DNA of 47,293 bases from Terriglobales bacterium (lineage in GTDB: Bacteria > Acidobacteriota > Terriglobia > Bryobacterales > Bryobacteraceae), in assembly GCA_021372245.1 (NCBI GenBank), contig JAJFUV010000107.1:1-47293 (forward strand), in the 5' to 3' direction. The first letter of the stretch is position 1, and the number at the start of each line of letters is the position of its first letter. Below, in pieces: positions 7,714-15,632 of this stretch. The position numbers and the translations under genes are program-made. A model generated the notes under the pieces. It ran no database searches, had not been told where the DNA came from, and saw only the letters and a program-made list of their open reading frames with translations.

Positions 7714-8505
7714 TCAAAGGAACCAGCGGTTTATGCCGCCGCGGCCCGGAATGGGTATGGAACGGCGCTGTTGCGTGGTCGCGGGCTCGGCCGAGGTGCG
7801 CGGCGCGCTTCTGCGGGGGGCATTGGAGCCGAAATCGATTTCGTTCTCGGTGAAGGTAAGCGGACGATCCAGTACCATTTCGAGGGTAGTGCCTTGCGCC
7901 AGCACGGCATCCGGTCCTCGGGAAAGCAATACGCCAACCAGTCCGGCAGCGGCTCCAGCAGCGGCTCCTACACCCGCGCCCAAGCCTGCGCGCCCCGCGG
8001 CGCTGCCTGCGATCACTCCGACTGAAGCGCCCGCTGCGGTAGCCTCGCCTACGGTACGTGCGTCGCCGCTCTTGTTGCCCTCGCTCTTCACTCTGCCTTC
8101 GGTGCGGTCCAATTCCTCGTTAGTTCGCCCATCCAGACTTCCGATGCGGGCACGAAAATCACGGGTCACGCCGTTCGGCAGGGTAAGCGAATCGAATCGT
8201 ACGAAAACCTCTCCCCGGCCCTTCACGCGGCCGGGCCGCTTGACGTCGGTCACCGTCCCCGCCACGTAGCTGCCCGGAGGGATTACGATCCGTCCATTAA
8301 CCAGAATCGGGAAGGCGGATTCCAGGTACACCCTGTCGCCTTCGGCGGCGTGTTTGGTACTGACGCTGTTGATCAGGCTCAGGGGAATGCGCGTTCCCTT
8401 CTCAACGACAAAAGAAGCGGCGGGAGCTGCCGGCGCAGCCTTCTGCTCCTGGGCCGCAAGGCATGCTGCGACGGCGGACGTAATCAGGATGGCGAGCACT
8501 CTCAT
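7714..8505 (-). CDS. Secreted protein with VirB10/TrbI-like beta domain and glycine-zipper segment
   Basis: A 263-residue protein. AGGAG lies 6 nt before the ATG at 8505. A signal peptide is evident (residues 1-18, MRVLAILITSAVAACLAA). Residues about 32-125 (FVVEKGTRIPLSLINSVSTK, AEGDRVYLES, IVIPPGSYVAGTV, DVKRPGRVKGRGEVFVRFD) resemble the beta domain of VirB10/TrbI-like proteins found as stand-alone envelope proteins in Acidobacteria. Residues about 153-193 are Ala/Gly-rich (glycine-zipper-like, may insert in a membrane). The C-terminus is basic and disordered. No secretion-system genes surround it, so a conjugation role is not implied. Function unknown. Confidence 0.6.
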   Translation of the reverse strand: MRVLAILITSAVAACLAAQEQKAAPAAPAASFVVEKGTRIPLSLINSVSTKHAAEGDRVYLESAFPILVNGRIVIPPGSYVAGTVTDVKRPGRVKGRGEVFVRFDSLTLPNGVTRDFRARIGSLDGRTNEELDRTEGRVKSEGNKSGDARTVGEATAAGASVGVIAGSAAGRAGLGAGVGAAAGAAAGLVGVLLSRGPDAVLAQGTTLEMVLDRPLTFTENEIDFGSNAPRRSAPRTSAEPATTQQRRSIPIPGRGGINRWFL

Positions 8506-8531
8506 GGCGAACTCCTAGGGCTATTCTAACC

Positions 8532-8553
8532 TATGTAAGTTAAACGTATGTAA
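8532..8553. repeat. Direct repeat TATGTAA upstream of the secreted-protein gene
   Basis: TATGTAA occurs at 8532-8538 and again at 8547-8553, 15 nt apart, about 30 bp upstream of the ATG at 8505. It may be a regulator binding site; that is a guess. The reverse strand also reads TAGAAT at 8528-8523, a possible -10. Confidence 0.3.
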
Positions 8554-8594
8554 AGCATTCCGGGTTGCCTACAAGTTGCCAAGTCCGGGATGCT
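8554..8594 (-). terminator. Terminator hairpin downstream of icd
   Basis: AGCATTCCGG (8554-8563) and CCGGGATGCT (8585-8594) pair over 10 bp with one wobble and a 21-nt loop. On the minus strand the stem lies 15 nt after the icd stop and is followed by a short TTTA. It probably separates icd from the next minus-strand gene. Confidence 0.5.
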
Positions 8595-8609
8595 TCTGGC
8601 TCTTTCGCG

Positions 8610-9848
<1,239 letters not shown>

Positions 9849-9954
9849 GCTTGCTCCAGAGTGAGAATTGGCGAGTGACCCAGGGCACCGCGCCCAACGC
9901 AGCGCCATCTTCCGATTCGGCCATCAGGATATCAAGGCGGGCGGCAGAGGGTCA

Positions 9955-9983
9955 AATCGGGATTTCAACAATCGGGATTTCAA
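9955..9983. repeat. Short tandem repeat upstream of vapB
   Basis: AATCGGGATTTCAA occurs at 9955-9968 and 9970-9983, a perfect 14-bp unit at a 15-bp period. It lies between icd and the toxin-antitoxin genes. No function is evident; it may be slippage or a duplicated site at the edge of the inserted toxin-antitoxin module. Confidence 0.6.
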
Positions 9984-10035
9984 ACTATTGACTTTTGTCT
10001 CTGTCTGACGGCTTGCTTCACGCTGAGGTTCTGCT

Positions 10036-10058
10036 ATTCTACCATATAGGGGTAGAAT
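10036..10058 (+). promoter_or_regulatory. Candidate VapBC operator and promoter
   Basis: ATTCTACC (10036-10043) and GGTAGAAT (10051-10058) form a perfect 8-bp inverted repeat 5 bp before the vapB start. A plausible promoter, TTGCTT (10013-10018), 16 bp, TATTCT (10035-10040), overlaps the left arm. Antitoxin-toxin complexes of this family usually repress through such palindromes. Confidence 0.6.
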
Positions 10059-10062
10059 TCTA

Positions 10063-10320
10063 GTGAGCCTGAATTTGAAAAATCCGCGTGCTCACCAGTT
10101 AGCTGCCGAATTGGCCCGCCTGACCGGTGAGTCGATGACCAGCGCCGTAATCCGAGCGATTGAGGAGCGGATAGGTTTTGAGCGTCGCAAGAGGGGCCAG
10201 AAACGCACCACCGAACGCATGCTCGAGTTTGCTGAACGCTTTGCTGCGGGCATGCCTGACGGTTGCCGATCCGCCGACCACAGCAGCCTCTTGTACGGGG
10301 AGGATGGACTGCCACGATGA
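10063..10320 (+). CDS. vapB: VapB-type antitoxin
   Basis: An 85-residue protein, GTG start at 10063 just after the palindrome. The N-terminal half (MSLNLKNPRAHQLAAELARL, TGESMTSAVIRAIEERI) is typical of Rv0623-like/PSK VapB antitoxins, with a short DNA-binding segment. The C-terminal half is the toxin-binding tail. It should neutralise the adjacent VapC and repress the operon. The stop overlaps the toxin start as ATGA, giving tight translational coupling. Confidence 0.85.
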   Translation: MSLNLKNPRAHQLAAELARLTGESMTSAVIRAIEERIGFERRKRGQKRTTERMLEFAERFAAGMPDGCRSADHSSLLYGEDGLPR

Positions 10321-10709
10321 TCCTGGATACCTCGGCGCTGCTCGCGATCTTATTACGGGAACCAGAAGCTGAACGGTTTGCCGAGGCGATCGAGGCTGCG
10401 GACGTGATCCGCATGTCGGTTGCGAGTTACTTGGAGGCCGCGATTTTCGTCGACCGGCACGGCGATGCCATCCGGCGCGCCATGCTCGATACATTCCTGG
10501 AAGAGTTCTCAATTCGTTTGGAGCCCGTGACGGTTGAGCAGATCAGGATCGCGCGCCAGAGTTTCCAGTCGTTTGGAAAAGGTATGCATCCGGCAGGCCT
10601 GGACTTCGGCGATTGCTTTACCTATGCGCTGGCTCGCGTCACGCGGGAAGCCGTCTTGTTCAAAGGGCAGGACTTTACCGAGACGGATCTGATCTCCGCC
10701 ATTCAATAA
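10317..10709 (+). CDS. vapC: VapC-type PIN-domain ribonuclease toxin
   Basis: A 130-residue protein. The ATG at 10317 overlaps the vapB stop (ATGA); the longer upstream frame is not needed. All acidic PIN-domain residues appear present: D4 (MILDTSALLAIL), E40 (SVASYLEAAIF), D96 and D99 (GLDFGDCFTYALA), and a last acidic residue near D119. VapC toxins cleave structured RNA such as initiator tRNA or rRNA loops using Mg2+; the target here is unknown. The pair lies between icd and gltA, as a small mobile module would. Confidence 0.9.
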   Translation: MILDTSALLAILLREPEAERFAEAIEAADVIRMSVASYLEAAIFVDRHGDAIRRAMLDTFLEEFSIRLEPVTVEQIRIARQSFQSFGKGMHPAGLDFGDCFTYALARVTREAVLFKGQDFTETDLISAIQ

Positions 10710-10749
10710 CCAGTCATCCGGTCCATTTGTACGATATCGTTCCGGGCAG

Positions 10750-10778
10750 TTGCGCCGTGCGGCTTCCCTGAATTATGT
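10750..10778 (+). promoter_or_regulatory. Candidate gltA promoter
   Basis: TTGCGC (10750-10755) and TTATGT (10773-10778) are separated by 17 bp, about 80 bp before the gltA start. A perfect 10-bp palindrome ACGATATCGT lies just upstream (10731-10740). The boxes are imperfect, so this is tentative. Confidence 0.35.
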
Positions 10779-10857
10779 TTGGTTCGAAACCGGCTTGGTA
10801 CGCATCCAAATGGGGCGGATACGACCAGCCGATTGCCTACTCACACGAGGGAGCGCG

Positions 10858-12147
10858 ATGCCAAACAACTCACTGACCATTACCGACAATAGAACGGACC
10901 GTACCTATACGGTCCCGCTTTTCAAGGACACTGTGCGGGCGACGGATCTGCGCCAGATAAAGACCCAGCCGGACGACTTCGGTCTGATGACTTACGATCC
11001 GGCCTACATGAACACCTCCTCTTGCCAGAGCGCCATTACGTTCATCGATGGCGACAAGGGAATTCTCCGCTATCGAGGCTATCCGATCGAGATTCTGGCC
11101 GAGAAGTGCACGTATCTGGAGGTGGCCTACTTGCTGCACCATGGCGAACTGCCTGACCCGTCTCAACTGGCGCAATGGGTGAACGAGATCAACTCGCACA
11201 TGATGCTGCACGAGAACACGAAGAAGTTCATGGAGGGTTTCCGGCACGATGCCCATCCCATGGCCATGCTCGTCAGCACCCTGGCGGCACTCTCCACCAT
11301 TTACCCCGACGCCCGGCGTGTCAATGACGCCGAATCGAGGCGGTTGCAGTGCGTTCGCCTCATCGCCAAAATTCCTACCATTGCCGCGTTCTCGTTCCGG
11401 CACACCCAGGGCTATCCCTACATCTATCCTGACAACGAGCTTGGGTACACCGAGAACTTCATGAACATGCTGTGGCGGATGGTGGAGCCCAAGTTCCAGG
11501 TCAACGAAGTGATTGCGCGAGCTTTGGACATCCTGTTCATTCTCCATGCCGATCACGAGCAGAATTGCAGCACGAGCGCCATGCGCGCAGTGGGCAGTTC
11601 CCAAGCCGATCCATACGTGAGCGCGGCGGCTGCCGCCGCGGCGTTGTCCGGTCCGCTCCACGGCGGCGCCAACGAGGAAGTTCTCCGCATGATCGAGGAA
11701 ATCGGCACGCGGGAGAATATTCCGGGCTACATCGAGCAGGTCAAGTCAGGCAAGTGCAAGCTGATGGGCTTCGGGCACCGCGTGTACAAGAACTACGATC
11801 CGCGCGCAGCTATCATTAAGCAAGCCGCGTACGAGGTATTCGAAGTCACAGGCCCGAATCCGAAGCTGGAAATCGCGAAGGAGCTTGAGGACATCGCGCT
11901 GCACGACGAGTACTTCATCAAGCGCAGACTATATCCCAACGTGGATTTCTATTCGGGTATCATCTACCAGGCCATGGGATTCAAGCCCGAGATGTTCACG
12001 GTGCTTTTCGCCATCGCGCGCATGTCCGGCTGGCTGGCGCAATGGCAGGAAATGATCTCCGATCCCGAACAGAAGATCGCCCGGCCGCGGCAGATCTACA
12101 CCGGCTACCCCGCGCGTGAGTTCGTGTCCATAGAACTGCGCGGTTGA
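10858..12147 (+). CDS. gltA: Citrate synthase
   Basis: Condenses acetyl-CoA and oxaloacetate to citrate; first step of the TCA cycle. The product has 429 residues, the usual type II length. The ATG at 10858 has GAGGGAG upstream; the frame is open further upstream but without family similarity. Landmarks are ITFIDGDKGILRYRGYPIEI, FRHDAHPMAMLVSTLAALST, the catalytic His region LHADHEQNCSTSAMRAVGSS, PLHGGANEEVLRMI, and MGFGHRVYKNYDPRA with the second active-site His, plus the Asp in NVDFYSGIIYQAMG. Its neighbours suggest a loose TCA/respiration cluster with icd and nrfHA. Confidence 0.97.
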   Translation: MPNNSLTITDNRTDRTYTVPLFKDTVRATDLRQIKTQPDDFGLMTYDPAYMNTSSCQSAITFIDGDKGILRYRGYPIEILAEKCTYLEVAYLLHHGELPDPSQLAQWVNEINSHMMLHENTKKFMEGFRHDAHPMAMLVSTLAALSTIYPDARRVNDAESRRLQCVRLIAKIPTIAAFSFRHTQGYPYIYPDNELGYTENFMNMLWRMVEPKFQVNEVIARALDILFILHADHEQNCSTSAMRAVGSSQADPYVSAAAAAAALSGPLHGGANEEVLRMIEEIGTRENIPGYIEQVKSGKCKLMGFGHRVYKNYDPRAAIIKQAAYEVFEVTGPNPKLEIAKELEDIALHDEYFIKRRLYPNVDFYSGIIYQAMGFKPEMFTVLFAIARMSGWLAQWQEMISDPEQKIARPRQIYTGYPAREFVSIELRG

Positions 12148-12190
12148 TATAATGGCGCGGGGCGTACCCGGCAAGGGTGCTCCGCGCCAT
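12148..12190 (+). promoter_or_regulatory. TATAAT box and long hairpin abutting the nrfH start
   Basis: A perfect TATAAT (12148-12153) follows the gltA stop directly. ATGGCGCGG (12152-12160) pairs with CCGCGCCAT (12182-12190), and inner pairs (GGC/GCT, ACCC/GGGT) extend this to about 16 bp with a 2-nt bulge. The hairpin ends 2 nt before the nrfH ATG, which has no visible Shine-Dalgarno. There is no T-run, so it may be a leader structure controlling nrfH rather than a gltA terminator. No convincing -35 is seen. Confidence 0.45.
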
Positions 12191-12192
12191 AC

Positions 12193-12651
12193 ATGAACCA
12201 GTTCCTGCGCCTGCTACCGAGCCTGCTCGCCGGTGCGTTGATCGGCGTGGGCTTCTTCACCTTCCACTTCGCGGAAGGGCTGTCATACTTCAGCAACGAT
12301 CCCAACGCCTGCGCAAACTGCCACATCATGCGCGAGTATCTGGATTCGTGGCAGAAGTCCAGCCACCACACCCGCGCCGTCTGCAACGATTGCCACATGC
12401 CGCAAGACCCGGCGGCGAAGCTCTGGACCAAAGCGGACAACGGCTGGAATCATTCCGTCAAGTTCACGCTGCAGACATTCTCCGATCCTTTGCGCATTCG
12501 CACCGCGAACGCTGAACGCCTGCGCGCCAATTGCATCCGCTGTCACGAGGAGCTTACGAGCGACATCAGGATGGCGCCGGCGCACATGAGATCGGCCGAG
12601 CTGGATTGCGTGCACTGCCATGCCGGCGCCGGACACGGAAGCAGGAGATAG
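12193..12651 (+). CDS. nrfH: Tetraheme cytochrome c quinol dehydrogenase, NrfH
   Basis: Membrane-anchored NapC/NirT-family cytochrome that passes electrons from menaquinol to NrfA on the periplasmic side. It has 152 residues. A single N-terminal anchor helix (about 5-26) is followed by four CxxCH heme motifs at C40 (CANCH), C64 (CNDCH), C114 (CIRCH) and C139 (CVHCH). The count and length match NrfH rather than larger NapC. nrfA follows after 6 bp. The start codon lies immediately after a strong hairpin. Confidence 0.94.
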   Translation: MNQFLRLLPSLLAGALIGVGFFTFHFAEGLSYFSNDPNACANCHIMREYLDSWQKSSHHTRAVCNDCHMPQDPAAKLWTKADNGWNHSVKFTLQTFSDPLRIRTANAERLRANCIRCHEELTSDIRMAPAHMRSAELDCVHCHAGAGHGSRR

Positions 12652-12657
12652 CTTGCT

Positions 12658-13974
12658 ATGAAATCAAACCGCTGGACATACATAGGACTGAGCGCCGGCG
12701 TGGCCGTGGCCACGTTCCTGGTGACCATGCTGCTCATGAACATCGGCCAACGCAAGCAGGAGGCTCGTGAGAGCTATCTCGAGCTGGCGCGGCTCACCGA
12801 GGACACGGTCGATCCGGCCGAGTGGGGCAAGAACTTTCCCCGCGAGTTTGATGGTTACAAACGTACTGTCGAGATGCAGCGCACCAAATATGGCGGCAGC
12901 GAGCCATTCTCCAAGCTCGATCGCGACCCCCGTCTGCGGCGTATATTCGCCGGCTACGCATTTGAACTGGACTACCGCGAGGAACGGGGCCACATCTACT
13001 CCCTCAAGGACCAGGACGAATCCGAACGCGTCAAGCAGCGCCCGCAGACCGGCGCCTGCCTGCAATGCCATGCCTCCATCATTCCCACCTACCGCAAGCT
13101 CGGCGGCGGCGACGTTATGAAGGGATTTGCCCTGGTTTGCCCAATGCCCTTCGCCGAAGCGCGAAAGCTGGTCACGCATCCTGTGGCGTGCATAGACTGC
13201 CACGATCCGAAGACCATGGCCATCCGCGTCACGCGTCCGGGTTTTCTGAACGGCATCAAGGCATACAAGAAATCGCAGGGCATCGACAACTACGATCCCA
13301 ACACCATGGCCACGCGCCAGGAGATGCGCAGCTTCGTGTGCGGGCAGTGCCACGTTGAGTATTACTTTGCGAAGGACACCAAGCTGGTTACCTACCCCTG
13401 GGCGAAGGGGCTGAAGATCGACGACATCGAAGCCTACTACGACGAGATCAAGTTCAGCGACTGGAAGCACGCCGAGACCGGGGCGGACGTACTCAAGGCG
13501 CAGCATCCCGAGTTCGAGACGTGGAACCAGGGTATCCACGCGCGCAGCGGCGTGGCTTGCGCGGATTGCCACATGCCTTACATGCGGCAGGGCGCCGTGA
13601 AGATCAGCGATCATCATGTGCGCAGCCCCTTGCTGAATATCGAGCGCGCCTGCCTCACCTGCCACCCGTTCGCGGCCTCGGAAATGAAGCTGCGCGTCGA
13701 GATGATCCAGGACCGTCACGCGAAACTCCTCGCACGGGCCGAAGACGCGCTGGTGGCGCTTTACGACGAGGTGAAGACCGCCAAGGCCGCCGGTGTGAAC
13801 AGCGAGCGGCTCGCCGAAGCACTGGCATTGCAGCGCAAAGCACAATTCCGCACCGATTTTGTCAACGCAGAAAACTCCATGGGCTTCCACGCGCCGCAGG
13901 AGGCCGCGCGGATTTTGGGAGAAGCGATCGACTATGCACGGCAGGGCCAGCTCGCCGTGCGCCGTGCGCGTTGA
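12658..13974 (+). CDS. nrfA: Ammonia-forming cytochrome c nitrite reductase, NrfA (CxxCH type)
   Basis: Six-electron reduction of nitrite to ammonium in the periplasm. It has 438 residues. An N-terminal hydrophobic segment (about 8-29) may be a signal or an anchor. There are five heme motifs: C134 (CLQCH), C178 (CIDCH), C228 (CGQCH, followed by the family motif VEYYF), C301 (CADCH) and C332 (CLTCH). The region HPEFETWNQGIHARSGVAC carries the conserved active-site histidine. In E. coli NrfA the first motif is CxxCK, with lysine as the catalytic heme ligand; here it is CxxCH, so this belongs to the known His-ligated variant group. It is the partner of nrfH just upstream. Confidence 0.95.
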   Translation: MKSNRWTYIGLSAGVAVATFLVTMLLMNIGQRKQEARESYLELARLTEDTVDPAEWGKNFPREFDGYKRTVEMQRTKYGGSEPFSKLDRDPRLRRIFAGYAFELDYREERGHIYSLKDQDESERVKQRPQTGACLQCHASIIPTYRKLGGGDVMKGFALVCPMPFAEARKLVTHPVACIDCHDPKTMAIRVTRPGFLNGIKAYKKSQGIDNYDPNTMATRQEMRSFVCGQCHVEYYFAKDTKLVTYPWAKGLKIDDIEAYYDEIKFSDWKHAETGADVLKAQHPEFETWNQGIHARSGVACADCHMPYMRQGAVKISDHHVRSPLLNIERACLTCHPFAASEMKLRVEMIQDRHAKLLARAEDALVALYDEVKTAKAAGVNSERLAEALALQRKAQFRTDFVNAENSMGFHAPQEAARILGEAIDYARQGQLAVRRAR

Positions 13975-14004
13975 TTGACACAGTTCTCTCCGGGTCGCTA
14001 CACT
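13975..14004 (+). promoter_or_regulatory. Candidate promoter of the DUF507-rbsK pair
   Basis: A perfect -35 TTGACA (13975-13980) directly follows the nrfA stop. TACACT (13999-14004) follows after 18 bp. The predicted RNA start is about 35 nt before the DUF507 ATG. Confidence 0.6.
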
Positions 14005-14044
14005 TTCAATTTGGCGCTATTTTGTTACGACCAGCGCCCGTAGA

Positions 14045-14632
14045 ATGCTGCTCGCCAGGGAATTCATCGCGTATTTGTCCCGCCAGCTTGTCACCGGGCT
14101 GACTCCCAAGGTCGTTGACATCACCGACCATCAGGTCGTCTGCGACCTGGTTACCAACCTCATCACCGACGAATTGATGGTGGAGGACCGTCTCAATGAC
14201 GAAGTCCGCGACATCCTCAGCCAATACAGCGACTACATGCGCCGCGAGGGTGTCAGCTACCAGGAGATGTTCCGCCGCATCAAGAACACGCTGGTTTCGC
14301 AGCGCAAAGTGATCCGCGCCTCCGGCCGTGACACGGGCGACAACATGAAGCTGTCGCGCGACAAGATCAACGACATCTCGCACAAATTGGTGGCGGCGTT
14401 GCGTAAGGCGCACGAGGTGCGCTTCAAACGGGACACGAACGAAGTGCGGCTCACGCTGGTGCACGACATCAGCGATCTGCTCTCCATCGAGGAGCGGGTG
14501 GATCGCGCCGCGCGGCAGAAGATCCGCTCGCAGAAGCGCGAGATTGCGGAAGGTACCGAGGAATGGGACCTGCTGCATAGGCGCTACTACGCCGAAGAAC
14601 TGAAGAAACTCGGCATCGATCTCGGCCGATGA
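14045..14632 (+). CDS. DUF507 family protein
   Basis: A 195-residue basic, charged protein. The family is found in Acidobacteria, Deltaproteobacteria and Aquificae. Two tandem DUF507-like halves are visible. The first half (LAREFIAYLSRQLVTGLTPK, DELMVEDRLNDEVRDILSQY) is mirrored by the second (KLSRDKINDISHKLVAALRK, LLSIEERVDRAARQKIRSQK). The function is unknown; the mostly helical composition suggests binding to a protein or nucleic acid. Its TGA overlaps the ribokinase ATG (ATGA), so the two are coupled. Confidence 0.85.
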   Translation: MLLAREFIAYLSRQLVTGLTPKVVDITDHQVVCDLVTNLITDELMVEDRLNDEVRDILSQYSDYMRREGVSYQEMFRRIKNTLVSQRKVIRASGRDTGDNMKLSRDKINDISHKLVAALRKAHEVRFKRDTNEVRLTLVHDISDLLSIEERVDRAARQKIRSQKREIAEGTEEWDLLHRRYYAEELKKLGIDLGR

Positions 14633-15558
14633 GCGCGCGCATCGTCGTTTTGGGCAGCCTGAACATGGACTTCGTGGTTCGTGTGGGACACCTGCCTGCG
14701 CCAGGCGAAACCATCCTGGGCCGCGATTTTCAGATGATCCCCGGTGGGAAGGGAGCCAACCAGGCTTGCGCTGTGGGGCGGCTCGGGGGGAAGGCGTCTT
14801 CCGCGCACATGATCGGCCGCGTGGGCTATGACGTCTTCGCCGATCACCTCAAGGCCAGCCTGGCCGCCGCTGGCGTGGATGTGAGCGGCGTGCATGCCAC
14901 CAAGTCCCAGCCCACCGGGGTCGCGCTGATCTGGGTGGACGACGCGGCACAAAACTCCATTGTCGTCGCCCCCGGCGCCAATCATGAGATGCACCCGGCG
15001 GATGTGGAAGCGTTTCGACCTACTTTTCGCGGTGCCAGCCACGTGCTGTTCCAGCTCGAGACGCCGCTCGGGACCGTGGAACGCGCACTTAAGGTGGCGC
15101 GGGAGGAAGGCGCCGCAACTATTCTCGACCCGGCGCCTGCGCATCCGCTGTCGCGCGAACTGCTGGCGCAAGTCGACATCCTGACGCCGAACGAGAGCGA
15201 AGCCTGTATCCTGTTGGGCCGCAAGACTGTGCGAGTGGGCAGGGAAGAGGCCGCAGCGATCGCACGCGATTTGGCGCAGCTTGGTCCACGAACCGTGGTG
15301 GTGAAACTGGGCGACGCGGGCTGCCTGTGGTGGGATGGCAACAACGAGATCTATGCCGAACCGTCCCGCGTGAATGCCGTAGATACCACCGCTGCCGGCG
15401 ATACCTTCAATGCCGCCCTCGCCGTGGCTCTGAGCGAAGGCCGCGAGCCGGCCGGTGCTCTGCGGTTCGCCAATGCTGCCGCCGCCATTTCGGTGACTCG
15501 CGCCGGGGCCCAGGCCTCCATCCCCACCCGTGCCGAAGTGGATGCGTTCCTCGCTTGA
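14629..15558 (+). CDS. rbsK: Ribokinase (PfkB family)
   Basis: Phosphorylates D-ribose at O5 with ATP. It has 309 residues, the usual length. PfkB signature 1 is present as GGKGANQACAVGRLGG near residue 39, following MDFVVRVGHLPAPGETILG. Signature 2 with the catalytic Asp is DTTAAGDTFNAALAVAL near residue 250. Other family motifs are LETPLGTVERAL, LTPNESEA and VVKLGDAGCLWW. It is translationally coupled to DUF507. No ribose transporter is nearby, so it may serve nucleoside salvage; a related PfkB sugar kinase is possible. Confidence 0.88.
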   Translation: MSARIVVLGSLNMDFVVRVGHLPAPGETILGRDFQMIPGGKGANQACAVGRLGGKASSAHMIGRVGYDVFADHLKASLAAAGVDVSGVHATKSQPTGVALIWVDDAAQNSIVVAPGANHEMHPADVEAFRPTFRGASHVLFQLETPLGTVERALKVAREEGAATILDPAPAHPLSRELLAQVDILTPNESEACILLGRKTVRVGREEAAAIARDLAQLGPRTVVVKLGDAGCLWWDGNNEIYAEPSRVNAVDTTAAGDTFNAALAVALSEGREPAGALRFANAAAAISVTRAGAQASIPTRAEVDAFLA

Positions 15559-15565
15559 CGCGCGG

Positions 15566-15581
15566 CTAGCCTTGGGGCTAG
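15566..15581 (+). terminator. Short hairpin after rbsK
   Basis: CTAGCC (15566-15571) and GGCTAG (15576-15581) make a 6-bp stem with a TTGG loop, 7 nt after the rbsK stop. There is no T-run, so it is only a weak terminator candidate. Confidence 0.4.
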
Positions 15582-15632
15582 GAAACCAAGCCGAAATTTC
15601 CAGATAATAAGACTAAGCTGTACGAGGACTGC

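Noticed and set aside
7714..8505. Type IV secretion or conjugation gene (VirB10/TrbI)
   Set aside because: Only a domain-level resemblance, with no other secretion genes nearby and a short length; treated as an envelope protein.
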